A stretch of 64,000 bases of DNA. Source: Apostichopus japonicus (lineage: Eukaryota > Echinodermata > Holothuroidea > Aspidochirotida > Stichopodidae). Made by a program: the position numbers and the translations under genes. Below are positions 1 to 13,000 of this stretch, piece by piece (position 1 is the first letter of the stretch; the number at the start of each line of letters is the position of its first letter). The stretch covers positions 17,066,984-17,130,983 of the forward strand of contig NC_092564.1 in assembly GCF_037975245.1 (NCBI RefSeq), written 5' to 3'. Below the pieces are notes generated by a model. It was not told the origin of the DNA and searched no databases. It worked only from the letters and a program-made list of their open reading frames with translations.

Positions 1-72
1 CCTTCCCCATCCGGTCCCCCGCACGGTCCCGTCCCGTCCCGTCCCAGCCCGCCACGTCCCTCCACCCACCTC
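1..72. repeat. GTCCC-rich simple repeat
   Basis: C-rich stretch with several GTCCC pentamers, cut by the window edge. No coding signal. Confidence 0.6.
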
Positions 73-2164
73 CATTTACTTTACTCCATAAACGAATTAT
101 TAAATTAAATGTAACGATATTTCACGAAATACCAAGCCAAAAGACATTTAGTTTTATTTTACAGGCTAACTGTGTGGATTTAATTACACACGGCCCTTAA
201 TGTGTTTGAGTTAAAAGGAAACTTAGTCTGCATGCGAGTAAATCAGTGTGAGCTACTTTGGCAACAAAGAAATATTTTCAGAACTAATAAATATTCATTA
301 TTTGCATAAATTAATTTCAGAATTTTTAGCATTGATACGTCCGTTCCACTAAAAAAAAAAAAAAAAAAAAAAGTTTCGTTCTTGCGACACAACTTCTTGA
401 ACATTTTATTAGCCGAGAAGAACCTTTGATAACGCGCTTTCTTTAAATTTCCCGGGGCTTCAATTTGCAAAAACGCACGAAGCATTGATGTCATCTTTAA
501 TGATTTATGAATATGTAATTAACGCTGACCAATGCCAATGAATATACAACAAGAAATTTGGCAAAATCATTTGTTGATCAAATATGTTAATTCGTTAATT
601 GCTTTCTGCGTGGTTCTTTCAAGATATAGATTTAGCAGAATATCCTGTGGCAAAAGTGGTCAATTAGAATGTTTGAAGAAAATTCAATTTGTTTGTAAGC
701 GGCCCTGGGTCGACCTCATCTTTTGGGGTTAATATAGTTTCTTGAAATGGATCGATGGTTTTGGCGCCAGTTCTTCGTTTTCACCGGCTCTAGGGCAGTT
801 TCGATAACTTGCCGGACGCCCTCACTATACCAATCTTTCCTTTCTCCCAGTACTAATCTCAGATGCACACAGTCAATTGTTTTTACTTTTTTTTCGTTGC
901 GGAAGAATCTCTTGTCGGCGGAAGCGGTTAACCCCTTCGCCGAATTGACTGTTAACATTTAATCTTATGTAATATTTTGCCACGCAAACACCTAACGCAC
1001 GCTTCGTTACACACGAGTTAAAAACCATTCCAACGTGCGCACGCGAGCGCGCCTTTCACCTGTCAATTAACTATTTTCAAATAATAATTCCAAATCTCAA
1101 CTAGGAACAAGAAAATAAGTCCCTTGAACCGCAAAGATAAAAAAAAAAAAGATAAAAAAAAAAGATCTTTTCTGCGGCAAAGTTTGGATCGATACCTTTT
1201 GATGGTATTTCTGAGGTTATCTAATTAAGGGAAACGATTACATGCAAGTAAAAACAAACTGCAATGACGGAATGAAATAGCGTTTTCCCCTTAGCAATCC
1301 TTGGAACGCGAAGAGGGACATAAGGTTCTACGATTAAGTAAATTAGCTGAGAACACTATTGATTTAGGAAGTTAGGCAGCTTGTTCGGCCTCTGGTTAGG
1401 AGATAATTGAAACAGTTTAAATCGATGAAGAAACGTCTTCCTGTCTATAATCCTCTGGCGTAGTCAGACGATATTAAGCGTTTCATAAGAAGGAAAAAAA
1501 TGGCGCGAAAATTGTCAAAAAAGGAAAATTTATTAGCACGTGATTTTGTCACCTATAGCAAATACCATATAGGAGAATGAAGTTATTACTTGGATTAAAT
1601 TTCTCTTTCAAGAGTATTGACTTCCTTCTATAGTTGGAAAGAAAAGAAAATGTAATAGAAAACAAAGAAGAATAAGAGGAAGAAGAAAGAAATGTATGGA
1701 AAATATTGCTTGTAGATATTCGCTTCGATTTAACATTTCGAAACGGCTCTATTTCACAGTTATATATTGTATAAAATTTTAATCGCGCGGGAAATTGTCC
1801 GTGATTATGGAATTTTGGTTACTGTTACGCAATCAGATTGATATTGGTGAAGGTAAAACTTTTTGTTTGTTTTCATATGCGAGTTCGTTTGTTAAGAAAG
1901 CGGAAAACAAACCGAAATTAAGTTTTTGCCTTTTATTTATATTTGGTTTAGGTGATTTCTCTAAGATGTTTACATTTTTACGAGGCAGAGGAGGAAGTAT
2001 ATGAGTGAAGACAACCGCAACATCACACACTCAATAATATCTAATTTCGCTTAAATAATAATAATAAAAAATAGTTGTTTTATTATGTGGGCAAGGGATA
2101 AAATTATTTATTCTATGTATTCCTGTTAATTAATCATATATATTTTGTTTACTATTCCTTGCAG
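73..2164. other. Presumed intron upstream of the homeobox exon
   Basis: No convincing exon is visible. The homeodomain exon that must precede 2165 (encoding helices 1-3 up to Arg53) was not found, so it should lie before position 1. The stretch contains a poly(A/T) run near 350-372 and A-rich simple sequence near 1139-1165. Confidence 0.5.
716..958 (-). pseudogene. Possible decayed retroelement ORF fragment
   Basis: An 80-codon minus-strand reading frame is less AT-rich than its surroundings. It contains DWYSEGVRQVIETALEP, which resembles the W-x-x-(R/E)GV(K/R)(E/Q)(A/V)I segment seen near the C-terminal ends of GIY-YIG-bearing retroelement proteins. There is no catalytic domain, no partner exon and no element ends. 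The resemblance is a family impression, not a search result. Confidence 0.25.
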
Positions 2165-2528
2165 AACAAAATGGAAGAAACAAATGATGGCACGTCTGAA
2201 GATAGCTAATCGACACGGTCTTTGGGGTTCTCATTTCTTTCCGCCCTGGTTTGGCCCTCTCGGTCCAATGGGTCCTGCATTAGGACCACTAAATACAACG
2301 TCAGCTCCGCCATCATTTCTAGCGGCGACGCTTCCCCCTGCAGGGACCATCATGTCATCCGCGTCGTCTTTGCCATCTAGTGACGTCATCACTCTGTCAA
2401 ACGGCTTGAACAAACAAATGAAAGTAAACCCTCCTAGAGTTCTCAGTGTCGGAGATATTCCTCCGCGTTCACCGTCTTCGACAACAAACTTATTTGCTCC
2501 TTTTCCGTCTCCCCTTCACAAAGCATAA
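2165..2528 (+). CDS. Last coding exon of a homeobox (ANTP/NK-like) transcription factor
   Basis: The exon opens after a polypyrimidine tract and CAG acceptor (AG at 2163-2164) and reads (R)TKWKKQMMARLKIANRHG, then a Pro/Ser/Gly-rich tail, ending at TAA 2526-2528. TKWKKQ fits homeodomain residues 54-59 (helix 3 after WFQNRR); the first base completes a codon that would encode Arg53, so the intron is phase 2 inside the homeodomain. Such proteins are nuclear DNA-binding regulators. TKWKKQ is typical of NK-like classes, but the rest of the homeodomain is outside the window, so no family name is given. The tail has a GPLGPMGPALGPL stretch and repeated serine-proline. A candidate AATAAA lies at 3432. 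A tandem duplication begins inside the exon, but its second copy falls after the stop, so the protein is unaffected. Confidence 0.62.
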
Positions 2529-2904
2529 ATCTGGTTAACATATGCAAAATATGTTTTCATATTGCTCATGAATATATGGAGTTTGCAAAGGCATTAGGAC
2601 CACTAAATACAACGTCAGCTCCGCCATCATTTCTAGCGGCGACGCTTCCCCCTGCAGGGACCATCATGTCATCCGCGTCGTCTTTGCCATCTAGTGACGT
2701 CATCACTCTGTCAAACGGCTTGAACAAACAAATGAAAGTAAACCCTCCTAGAGTTCTCAGTGTCGGAGATATTCCTCCGCGTTCACCGTCTTCGACAACA
2801 AACTTATTTGCTCCTTTTCCGTCTCCCCTTCACAAAGCATAAATCTGGTTAACATATGCAAAATATGTTTTCATATTGCTCATGAATATATGGAGTTTGC
2901 AAAG
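2277..2904. repeat. Two-copy 314-bp tandem duplication
   Basis: Copy 1 is 2277-2590 and copy 2 is 2591-2904. They look identical by eye over the full unit. The unit begins in the coding exon at GCATTAGGACC, covers the stop codon and runs into the 3' UTR. Both junctions share GCA microhomology. The second copy keeps an open frame of the duplicated tail, but it has no acceptor and follows the stop codon. Confidence 0.9.
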
Positions 2905-3431
2905 GCAAAATATCACTGCGTAATAATAAGAAGTTTAGTTAAGTTAAACAGTTTCAGAAAGAAGCAGAATGAAAATGATATATATGTAAAATTTAATTGT
3001 GTATTCATAATCGGGTATGGATCGGTGCAATTGTACACACTTTTCAACCTTTCTACATTTTCTTCTTTTAAACTCTCTTTTTCTTTCCTGTATGGGTTGA
3101 CGGGGAGCCGGGGGGGGGGGGGGTAAGGGGTTGTAGGACAGGGAACTGCGAAAAGATCATACAGTGAGTGGAAGGGCAAACTTATTTTTGGTTATAGAGG
3201 TAAAACGTTTTCGTTTTCAAGAACTCTATGAGGACAAACTGCATTGTTTCATAATAGTTTAAATTACTTCTCTCTTTCGCACTATGTTATTTGCTTCTCT
3301 GCTTCATGTCACAATTGGCTGCAATCATTTAATATATAGAACAATAGGTTCTAACTTTAAAAAAAATGCTTTGTCTACATACTAAGCACTCTTTCATCGC
3401 AGGTGGGTCAATCTAAACTAGCCTAATTTGC

Positions 3432-3437
3432 AATAAA
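3432..3437 (+). terminator. Candidate polyadenylation signal AATAAA
   Basis: AATAAA lies about 0.9 kb downstream of the homeobox stop codon on the same strand. It is the first canonical signal I noticed. Assignment to this gene is inference. Confidence 0.3.
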
Positions 3438-3575
3438 GAATTCGGTATGAAGCTGTAATCAATCTTTTCTGGCTTGTCACCGTTTTTTTCACCATTTTCG
3501 ACATGGAGCAGAAAACTTCATGAAGAATCTTCACAACAAAAATCCAAATGGATATTGAAAGAAACTGGTTCAAAG

Positions 3576-4052
3576 CATAGGCGTAGGAGCCCAATTTGAT
3601 TGGTGGGGGGGGGGGGGGGGGCTGAAACGACTTGCCCGAAAAATATAACCAAAACGTTCAACATGGCAATGTACATATCATATAGGCATGCATCGGTTAT
3701 TACACCGCATGCCATCGTGTACATTACGGTCCGTGAAAGTTGCGCGGGATGCAACTGTAGACAACGAAATGTCTTATGTAAATGAAGATAAAGTATGGAG
3801 GGCCAATTATGTCAAAACTCTCTTTTGCATTAGTAATGGCGAATTAGTCGGGCAAGCTTAGAACTTTATTTTAATTACCAAGGAGATTTTTTAAAACTAT
3901 TGATATCCTTAAGCTACATCATTGCAATTTATTTTTCTTTCAGTAGACGCCCGAAAATTCTCAGCATATTGCCCGAATTTTCCCAAAAATATTTGGTTGG
4001 GGACTGCAGCCCCCAGCCCCCAGCCCCCCCCCCCCCGCCTCCTACGCCTATT
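3576..4052. mobile_element. hAT-like non-autonomous element (477 bp)
   Basis: Ends are inverted: CATAGGCGTAGGAG on the left and CTCCTACGCCTAT(T) on the right. The flanks are GTTCAAAG (3568-3575) and GTTGAAAG (4053-4060), an 8-bp duplication with one mismatch. The interior has long G and C runs next to the ends and GCCCGAA(A/T)-type motifs shared with the element at 31224. An 8-bp duplication and CA(G/T)...GGCG ends are usual for hAT transposons. No transposase. Confidence 0.78.
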
Positions 4053-7000
4053 GTTGAAAGTGAATGTAGTTATGACACAAACGCATTTACTTTTAATCGC
4101 AGTCGTCCTCTTGTAGACGAGTTTATTCATAATTAACTCGAATAACTGAAATAACACTAGGCTCACGACGATTCATGTTAGGCTACACATCAATCCGCAC
4201 TTTGTATGGCTTATTTATCGAACCTTAAAAGTTATTTATACATTTAAGGTTTCGCTATTACAGTAAAATTCAGAATAGAAAATTGTGACAATATGAAATG
4301 TATTCGTTTTGTTTTACTTTTATCGAAATAATTATGATTATGAGAAAATAATGTCAAAGGTATAAAAAATTATATTTATCTCTTTATTGAATTTTTATTA
4401 TCGTAGCTTGTGATATTAGCTTAGACACCTTTAATTATGTGCTTGAGTATATTGGTCGTTTTTTTAAAGAATGATACCGTTAAAGTATATACATTATAAC
4501 GTAATGATTAGGCCTACATTATAATGATGACTACATTTTAAAACATTTGTGTACATTTTTGTACAAGTTTTATGTCAAGTTTTGTTTTAATATTCGATGT
4601 GATGCTCAGAGCTCCAACATAGAGAATGATTCAATAAAAACTCGAGAAATTAGAAACCTAATAAAGATATATATATATATATATATATGAAATTGTATAT
4701 GTATGCATATAGTCTCTGGTTCTATGCATTCACGAGAGGTGGCGGAAAAGTGTTCGATCGGCAGGGGGGCGATGGGGGTGGGGGTTGGGTGGGGGGTGGG
4801 GTGGAAACGAGATAAACTTCGAGGGGCAGGAGGACGTGTGACTTTGAATTGAGGGGGCAAACCCCCAAATCACTTCAAATTTTCCCGTTTTCCTCTGTTC
4901 ATTTAGTACCACAGAATCCAATACTTGGAATGTTTTTCAATCAAACGGTCCTTATTTTACTTACACTTCTAGTTTTATATTCTTCAACAAAACGGCACGT
5001 TTTATTCCATTTTTCTTAATGTTTTAACAACATAGCACTTTTAAATACCAAAAGGACACTGTTTTGTCATAACAAAGATGAAAAATGCACTTCTAATCAA
5101 TGAAAACGTGTTTTTTTAAATTTTTTGCACAAGGGAGAGGGGGGGGGGGTGTTGACTGAACCCTGTGCCCCGCACTCCAAATCACGTTAAGGTATATACA
5201 ACGATAACACTGTCAAGAACAGTTTATGTATAATCCAATCACACACATTTTTTAAAAATTGACAAACTTTTGTCGTAAAATTAAAGTATGTTACATTCTG
5301 GTCCACTAAAATGTCTTAAAGTGGGTGGGTTTATATCGTAAATTGTCAAGGATTTAAAAAAAATAACAAAATCCATTTCAAGTGAATGAAAACATCAGTG
5401 CTGTTTGTTATATTCGTTGTAGTAAGAATAATACAGAAGTCCTTCTATTAAATGGAATCCTCGTGGGAGTAGAGTTAAAATATCTTAGCCTACTTAATAT
5501 CTCCCATTATCGAACGGCATGCATGTATATTAGTGCCTTACAGATGATTAACTTCAAGTAGCCTAGCGTCGCCAAGTAGGAGTAGTAGGTATCCATGAAT
5601 TTTCCGCCCTCCACTGGTGCCCCCCAAATGAATTTGCCATGTCCAAAAGAGAAAAAGGGGCAAGAACATACCGAAATCTTTCTCTTCTACAGACTATCAG
5701 ATAAATATTACAAGTTTAATTAACTGGCGTATAACCTCCAATATTCAGCAGATTTGATGCTGGTATTATAACTTCCGGAAAGTTTCAGAGGATTTCACCC
5801 CCTTGGACCCGACGCCGAGAAGGCTTCACGCTCGGCTCTCGCACGGGCGACTCCCGCACATGACCCGCATTCTTTACCCCCCCCCCCCACACCAGTGCAA
5901 ACGTCGCTTTCATTTGAGTGTGCCCCTCCACCTCACTTCCAAATGTCAAGCGACGTCACTGGCTTCAAGAAAGTTAATTTCACTTTAAACTTTTCTTTGT
6001 TAAGAGTTGATGTAATGATCCAGCCTTACGTTATAAAACGAGACTTTCCATGCAAGTGAACATAGATTTATTCTAATTTGCATATGATTCTCAGGGCGAA
6101 AGTTGTTCCTGACAATCCCGCGTCAAAATGAGTGATTATAGTCTATAGTCGCCCGATTTTAGAAATTCAAAATGGATGATTTTGGTAAAACGGTATGGGA
6201 TTCAAAAATCTACCATTCAAGGCATTGTCATGGTAACCAGATCAACGTAGCTAATAAAAATTGGGTTATTGCGTTACATTTAGTCCAATTAAAAAAAGTT
6301 CAATAACTTTCGGATGATAGTAGGGACTCCGCCTTCAGAATATGTTAACCTTTAGAAATTTGATGTTATCTTTTTATGGCAGGCATTGTTACAATTATGT
6401 GATAAAAAAAGGTTCCTAAACAAAGAAATGGAAAGAAAAAAAAACATAATTGAGGAAGCAAAGTCTTCCTCGTAACCAGAGATTATTTTTTCAGTTTATT
6501 TGAATTTATTTAAATCCTTAAAAGGCTGGTTGTGACGTGTTCCCTGACGTCACCAACTCAATTGTCTTCAGATACTGTTTTTTGTTTGTTTGTTGGGAAG
6601 TTGTTATTTTATCCTTGAAATATGTTATGCTTAGGAAGAATTCCTAAAGCTGCAGTAAATTATTATATAGCTGAGAGGAATACAAATCACGATTTCTTAG
6701 TATTTGACCTTGGATAATTACAAAAGACAATCAGAAAAAACAACAACAATATCAATTAAACAAGAACAAAAGAAACTGATTTTGAAATGGTGATCAATTG
6801 AATTATTTTAAAAGAAAATACGGAACTCAAACATCAAAGACTATATCTGGCGGTAGAGCGATGGGTGGGGGTGGGGGGAGGGGAGGGGAATTTTGGGGAT
6901 AGGGATACCACATGCAAACGCAACTTTCGGGCTACAAACAGGTGTTAATTAAACAGTTGTATAAAACAACCAGAATTGATTTGGATTTTGAAAATAGAAA

Positions 7001-7972
7001 GGAGTCAACTAAATGTTTTATATTAAAGATGTTTAAAAAAACATTCAGATTTTACAACTTCTGTTCTTCTTTACTATTGCTTACATCTTTATTCCGTTTA
7101 GTTTCCACATGCACACACATATGTTTTTTTACATTTTTTTAAATATATTTTTATACATATATGAACACCATAACGTACGTGCATGGAAAGCAATAAGGAA
7201 AAAAAAAACCCATATATTTAAAATAATTTGTTTTAAGAAGTTTAGTTTAAAACGAATAGCGATGGCTTTTGTAAAGCTATGCATGCCTGATGTTGTTATA
7301 TAAAGCCATCGATTAGGTTGTCAGTGCACACTGAATCATTAATTACATGCATCTTTGTATGTTGAATCACAGACCGAGTTTACTGTTGAAACACCTGCCT
7401 GAGACGTGTACACATGAACCACTCAAGCAACATAAGTTAAGTAACAATTAAATCAACAAAAGCCATTTCCTATACCTATGGTTAATTCTTAACGACAGAT
7501 TCTTCCTCTCTCTCTCTCTCCACCTATTTCTCTCTCTCGTTTTTTTTTTTTTTTTTGGTTTTGGTATTTGCAGGAAAAAAGCTCTTGTTTTCATTTAATT
7601 AGCCTTGATGAAGTAAACCATTGATTCAAGGTAAGATATCATATGCATGGTGTTATATCACATTAATTGGCCTATATCTCTATAGGAACAGTGTAACTGG
7701 TCGCTCATTCAGCCGTTAAGACACGTCACCATGCTTGGTTGCTTGCGAGATATTCTATATATCGTAAAACCAAATAGAATTATGTCGTGGGGAGAAATTT
7801 AGTTTAGTGCATGTTAACAAGTAGATTAAGGAAATCGGTGAATTTGTCGTCTGGCTTTCAAAAATGTCACTTAAGTTTCAGTCTATAAGGCATTAAGACA
7901 TACATGAAAAGTGTGTTGAACCACCTCCACCCACGGCAACCACCCCCTCAACAGGCAAACATACAAGTGTAT

Positions 7973-7973
<1 letters not shown>
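4053..7973. other. Gene-free stretch with simple repeats
   Basis: No supported exon. Contents: short (TA)n at 4667-4688, a G-rich block at 4760-4803, one copy of a diverged dispersed repeat (4741-5180), several poly-C or poly-G runs (5136, 5877, 6865), and a CT-rich microsatellite at 7505-7555. Short open frames here are uninformative. Confidence 0.6.
4741..5180. repeat. Dispersed repeat, copy A
   Basis: Shares a scattered but collinear pattern with 14480-14890: a G-rich start, CTTCGAGGGGCAG, a GGCAAAC...CTTCAAAT block, an AT-rich middle and a G-run near the end. The copies are strongly diverged and no ends were defined. Confidence 0.5.

Positions 7974-8032
<59 letters not shown>
7974..8032. 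repeat. (TA)n microsatellite
   Basis: Roughly 58 bp of alternating AT followed by GTGTGTGT, abutting the Penelope-like fragment. Confidence 0.95.
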
Positions 8033-8040
<8 letters not shown>

Positions 8041-8203
8041 TGAGACTAATTGAGACTAGTGGAACACTAGTAGTTGTAACTCAGAGTTTCACGCGTTGAG
8101 CGTTCATCAGACAACTGCAGTTGTCTGATGATCATACATATATTCCGCTCTGTCCACCGGACATAGAGCACTCTGCGCCAAGATAGACGCCAACCAACCA
8201 ACC

Positions 8204-8210
<7 letters not shown>
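8033..8210 (-). mobile_element. Penelope-like pLTR fragment with hammerhead ribozyme, rearranged
   Basis: The minus strand at 8072-8116 reads as a compact hammerhead: stem I AGTTGT/ACAACT, core CTGATGA, stem II ACGC/GCGT with a 5-nt loop, GAAA, a 3-bp stem III, then the cleavage-site T. This short-stem-III form is known from Penelope-like elements. At 8117-8210 a second pLTR piece follows in the opposite orientation and ends with repeated CCAA at 8191-8204. The same pLTR is found at 22978, 26905 and 52761. The element is broken; no ORF is attached. Confidence 0.72.
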
Positions 8211-8264
<54 letters not shown>

Positions 8265-8340
8265 TTAAGTTATATATATTATATATATATATATATATGT
8301 GTATGTGTGTGGGTGTGTATGTATGTGTATGTATATTTAT
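8207..8340. repeat. (TA)n / (TG)n microsatellite
   Basis: Interrupted alternating TA with a TATATTATATTTAAG break, passing into TGTGTATG-type repeats. Confidence 0.9.
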
Positions 8341-9728
8341 GTGTGTGGCTGTGTGTAATCCACCACATCCTACGCAAGCAAAGTGAAGGACCCCAAAATG
8401 TTGAGCTTACTCATAGATGACCTGTTATGTTGCCGTTTGAATTAAAATATTTACGTTTATGAGAACAAGGGTAGATATAAATATCTTGAATTTGTCGAAG
8501 TTAAACCAAATATGAGGATCTATTTACTTCACCATATAAAGTTGCTTAGCGTAAAATTTCTCTTTTCATGCTTTTAAACTGAGAGGAGTAGAGGGCGCGT
8601 AACTGATTTTCAGAAATTTATTGTCCCATACCTGTAGATAATCGCTATAGATCAGCTTTACACTGAACTGGTTCTCATTAGTATGCACTATTTGTGACTT
8701 TCGTGAGGGCGGGAGTTGACCAACCGGCATAATGGCTAGGAACCGGTGCGCCGCTCGCTCCCAAGGCGCTGCCAGTGTGCCGATTTTCTCTTCGTCGCAA
8801 AATGTGCTATAGTTTCATCCGAGGCGTCAAGTGAGCGTTGTACAATGTTAACCATCTCCAAAGTCTAGAAAGGAAAGTCGGGGATAGATAATATAAGCTG
8901 AACCGTATTTTACCATCTTTGCATATAGGGCAGGGTGGATAGTATGCGTTGTTATTTCAGATCACTGTAGACGAATTAAAAGAGAGGGTAATTTCATGGT
9001 GTAAAGGACACAACTTGAGCGCTCTTAACGGTGTAATCTTTAAAAAAAAAAAATTGACGTAGGTGAGGACGCCCAACTGATATACCAAACAAAGATGTAA
9101 ATTGCTTTATCCTGTAGGAACCGTGCCACAATTAGAGTAGTGTGCGTCCGCCTGACGGGTTAAAATAGGCCAAAATTGGTTATATTCATCACAAAAATGA
9201 TGTATATCAGTAAGGAGCAAATGATAATGGTTGAGTTGGCTTTTATCTTTCGAAGAAGTATTTTGTCCCTCTATTTCGGGATCTGATATGTTCAAGCGAA
9301 ATAATTTAATCTACGCTAATGGAATAAAAAATAATAATAATAATGGTCAAAACGTAATTTTTTTCATGTTTGCTGTACTGATCATGAACTGCAAAATATG
9401 TTTTACCCTTTGTTAAAGTGTTTTGATTGGTCGAAGAGAAAGAAAAAGATACAAAAATGAAGGAGAAGGAAATGAAACCCCCCCCCCCACCCAAGAAAAC
9501 CCTTCTGGGTGTTTTTGGACATTTTAACTAATGTGAGATTTTAGTGTATACATTTCCGCTCATTTATGACTATTTATTCATCTTTTCACATGGGGGCCTC
9601 TCAATTATTGTGGCTATTCTCAAACCTTAGGCGTTATAGAAACATTCCATTTCTGTTCGGTTCGAAAAATACATTTCGCCTATCGGCAACGTACGCTCTA
9701 AGTTCGTTGGTTATTCTCTTTGCATTGG

Positions 9729-9811
<83 letters not shown>

Positions 9812-12800
9812 TCCCCTTTCAAATTCCTTATATTCTCAAATGTACTCAAATATAAGAAAATGACGACGATCGTTTACACAAAATTCCAGTGAACAATTTA
9901 CGTAATTCAGTAAGCACTTAATGTAACCAAACGGAGCGTAAGACGAATAAAGAGGGAAGGGGTAGGGTGGAGGCAGTGCGCAAGGGAGGGAATGGCCCCA
10001 ACGCCATCGTCGTATGAATCCGGTTTTATTTCATAATTACAGAATATCAATTGCGTTTGTATCTAGTTCAAAACGCAATTTTATTTATGCTTCGGAATGC
10101 ACCATTTTTCTGGGGGGGGGGGGGGACTCCTAAACCCCGTCTCCTGCTCCTACATGAAAGTTCACTTCAATTATACCAGGCCATACACCATATACTCTCA
10201 GACTTTAAAACCTTGGTCCGCCTCTGGTCCTTCCATAAAGGTCAAAGCCTCTTCCTAGATCAGTCGATAGAAACTTAGAATTTAGCATTTACGATGTACG
10301 TCAAACATTTGATTTTTATTTTGAAATGTTATTAATCTATCTGGCAACATCAGAATGAGTCAGTGATATTGCCATGACAACTGCATTGAAAATGTCCTTA
10401 GTTTTCCTCATTTACAGAGGATGATTTTATTCTTGAAAACAAAGTGAATTTTGGCATAACCTTCATCATTTCCAGCTTATGCAAATCTATTCAGATTCTT
10501 TGTATCACAATTTCGAGAATTAGCCGAGAAGCTTTTCAAGAATCTGTTCAATGCTGACGTCACATCTCTGATCCATTTCCAGGGGTAATGAAGGCTTTCT
10601 TTGGGAAAGTTAAGACCCATCAGATGCAAAAATCAAACACAAAAAAAGAAACCGCAACAACAGATTTTTTTACGCTAGCACTGTTTCTAGAATATTTTTC
10701 CCCTTCTAAATATAAATGTTATTGTTACTCTTCCCAAGATAGTAACTCCAATTGGAATAATTAAATCAAAAACAAATACCCTGACAGTCATTACATCAAC
10801 ATGCATTTTTATCTCTCTATGAAAATAAATGAAGAAATTCTTAGACGTTGAACTATTCACAAATCTTGTAATCTGGAAGCAATGAGTTTCAAAAGTCATG
10901 CCTGGTTAGAAATTGTGTTTCCTTCACCTAACACACTCGTAGACGTAACTTTACTGTGACATACAAATTTTAATCCACATTATTCGTCGGTAGTTCTTAT
11001 CATTAGCAAGTTTTTTCTTATTTCTTGAATTTTAAGGAACCCCCCAAAAAGATCATTTTATAGAGACAAATGCTTCCAAATGTACAATTCCTACTTTGCT
11101 GGGGATTTAAATAAATTGGCCAATCATTCTGAACCAGTGGCCTCAGAATCTCTAGTCCTGTAAACTACCAACTCAGCTTTCCAACCCTTGGTTGGTAATA
11201 ATACATTTTTACACCTTCACATCTTTAAGTACTTGTTATTAAACATATTTGAAGCTAGCACAACGGAATAGTTCTGTAAAACAAAATATAAACACAAACC
11301 CTCAGACCTCAACTTAAATCTACCTCAGTGTTTTTAAACCAAACTAAACATGAGCCTAGAACTCATTCCACTAATTGCGTCATCCCACTATGAAATAATC
11401 GCAGTTTCCTAGCTCCAAATATGGTAAGACCATGACAACATAATGGAAGCCTTTAGGCACAAAAATTAATTATGATATGTTATGAGAATGCTATAAAAAA
11501 ACACTGCCCTCAGTCTCAATCGGATTGCTATAACACTTTTAAATGTTTGAGAAATGACCATTTAAACAAGTGAGGTTCACTAATTAAAATGACTGCACTA
11601 GTTAGTCTAATATACATACTATTTAGGTCATTTGCTCAGACACTCAGTTTTGTAATACAAAACGCAAATGACATGATTACAATACATAACAAATTTGTTG
11701 ATGACAAATGGTGTTTGGATGTCACCACAAGGTGGCCCTGTTTCTTGTAAGAGTTTTTAATAAACATATATAAAAAACATATGTTTAGGTTGAATTATTA
11801 GAATTGATAAAAACAATGAGTTAACATCGATATTTTGACATGTGATGAGAAGCTGACGTTAACCTTCCTTGTAAGCATTAAAGTAGCATTCCAGGATAAT
11901 AGAATACTTTAAACGTGAATATCTTGAAATCCTGCAATAGCTATATCAATGTTGCTATCACTCACATATTTATTTTTTATTTCTCCCTTTTTTTGTTTTT
12001 TGATAATAACATATCAAGACTTAAATTTTGCCTGATGTCACCCTTGTCTCATATTCAGATAAAAACTTCTTCCAAGATCAAGAACCAATATGTTAACGTA
12101 CATAACCGTACAAACGTTACATTTTGCAAATAGGGCCGGCATAGTGAGCAATAAAAATAAGGCCAAAAAAGTTCATGCCTTTTCTAGTCGAACAAAAATT
12201 TACTTTTCATAAGGCACATCATTTGAACTACAGAGTTGGAAAGTATCTATAGTTATATCAAGGAGGGTTGTTAAATTGAAAGTGGTATTGTCTTTAAATA
12301 TGCTAGAAAATATCTTAACTGGTTACCTACCACACTAACTTATGATTCATGTTCTCTTTAAAGGTCATGTGTATTGGTACGACATTTTCGCATTATAAAT
12401 TCACTCAGAGTTGTCAAATGAGTACTTATCGAAACTTTTCTGCTCTTTTTAAAGCTATGCTCACACATTGAGGAGTGTCGTATTAGACAATTAAATACCT
12501 AAATGAGCAAGAATGTTAAAAAGGGTGGCAGTAAATACCCATTGTTCAAGTTTGACCTTATATTTTTTCGGGTCAATCCACACGAATGGCACCATTTACC
12601 AATTCCGAATCCACAGCAAATGTTATCAGATGTGAATTTAAAATGAATGATTCCTCCTCTGAGTATATGCGTAGGTTTTTGGTTATTTACATTTTTCATT
12701 GCATCTTTTTTTTTTAATATTTCATTTATAGTCCTCCTCATCAAGTAGTCCGTCCATCAGTCTGATGGAAAACAAAACTGTGCAAGGTTATACTTCCTTC

Positions 12801-12968
12801 AAATTTGCTTTTGATTTTACGATAAACTAACATGAAAGATTTCTGGTAAGATACAACAAAAAATAGGGGAAAAAAAGGAAGAGAATAAAACAACGGCAGC
12901 TTCAGAAAGCTGTGAGGCGGAATCTATGGAAATCAGGAAGATTGGTTCTTGAGTTGTGTGAGGAGGTA
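8341..12968. other. Gene-free stretch downstream of the canopy gene
   Basis: No supported exon on either strand. It includes a long (TA)n at 9728-9812, a G-run at 10111-10123 and AT-rich unique sequence. It probably includes the 3' UTR of the canopy gene next to 12969, but I could not fix a polyadenylation site. Confidence 0.55.
9728..9812. repeat. (TA)n microsatellite
   Basis: About 80 bp of nearly pure alternating AT. It produces a false open frame of alternating Ile-Tyr. Confidence 0.95.
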
Positions 12969-13000
12969 TTAAAGCTCATCTTTATTTGGTCTGCAGTAAC
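12969..13000 (-). CDS. CNPY2: Canopy exon 5 (KDEL-encoding)
   Basis: A 32-nt terminal exon after a TTTTACAG acceptor. It completes a split Gly codon and encodes YCRPNKDEL then TAA. It carries the sixth cysteine and the ER-retrieval signal. Confidence 0.9.
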
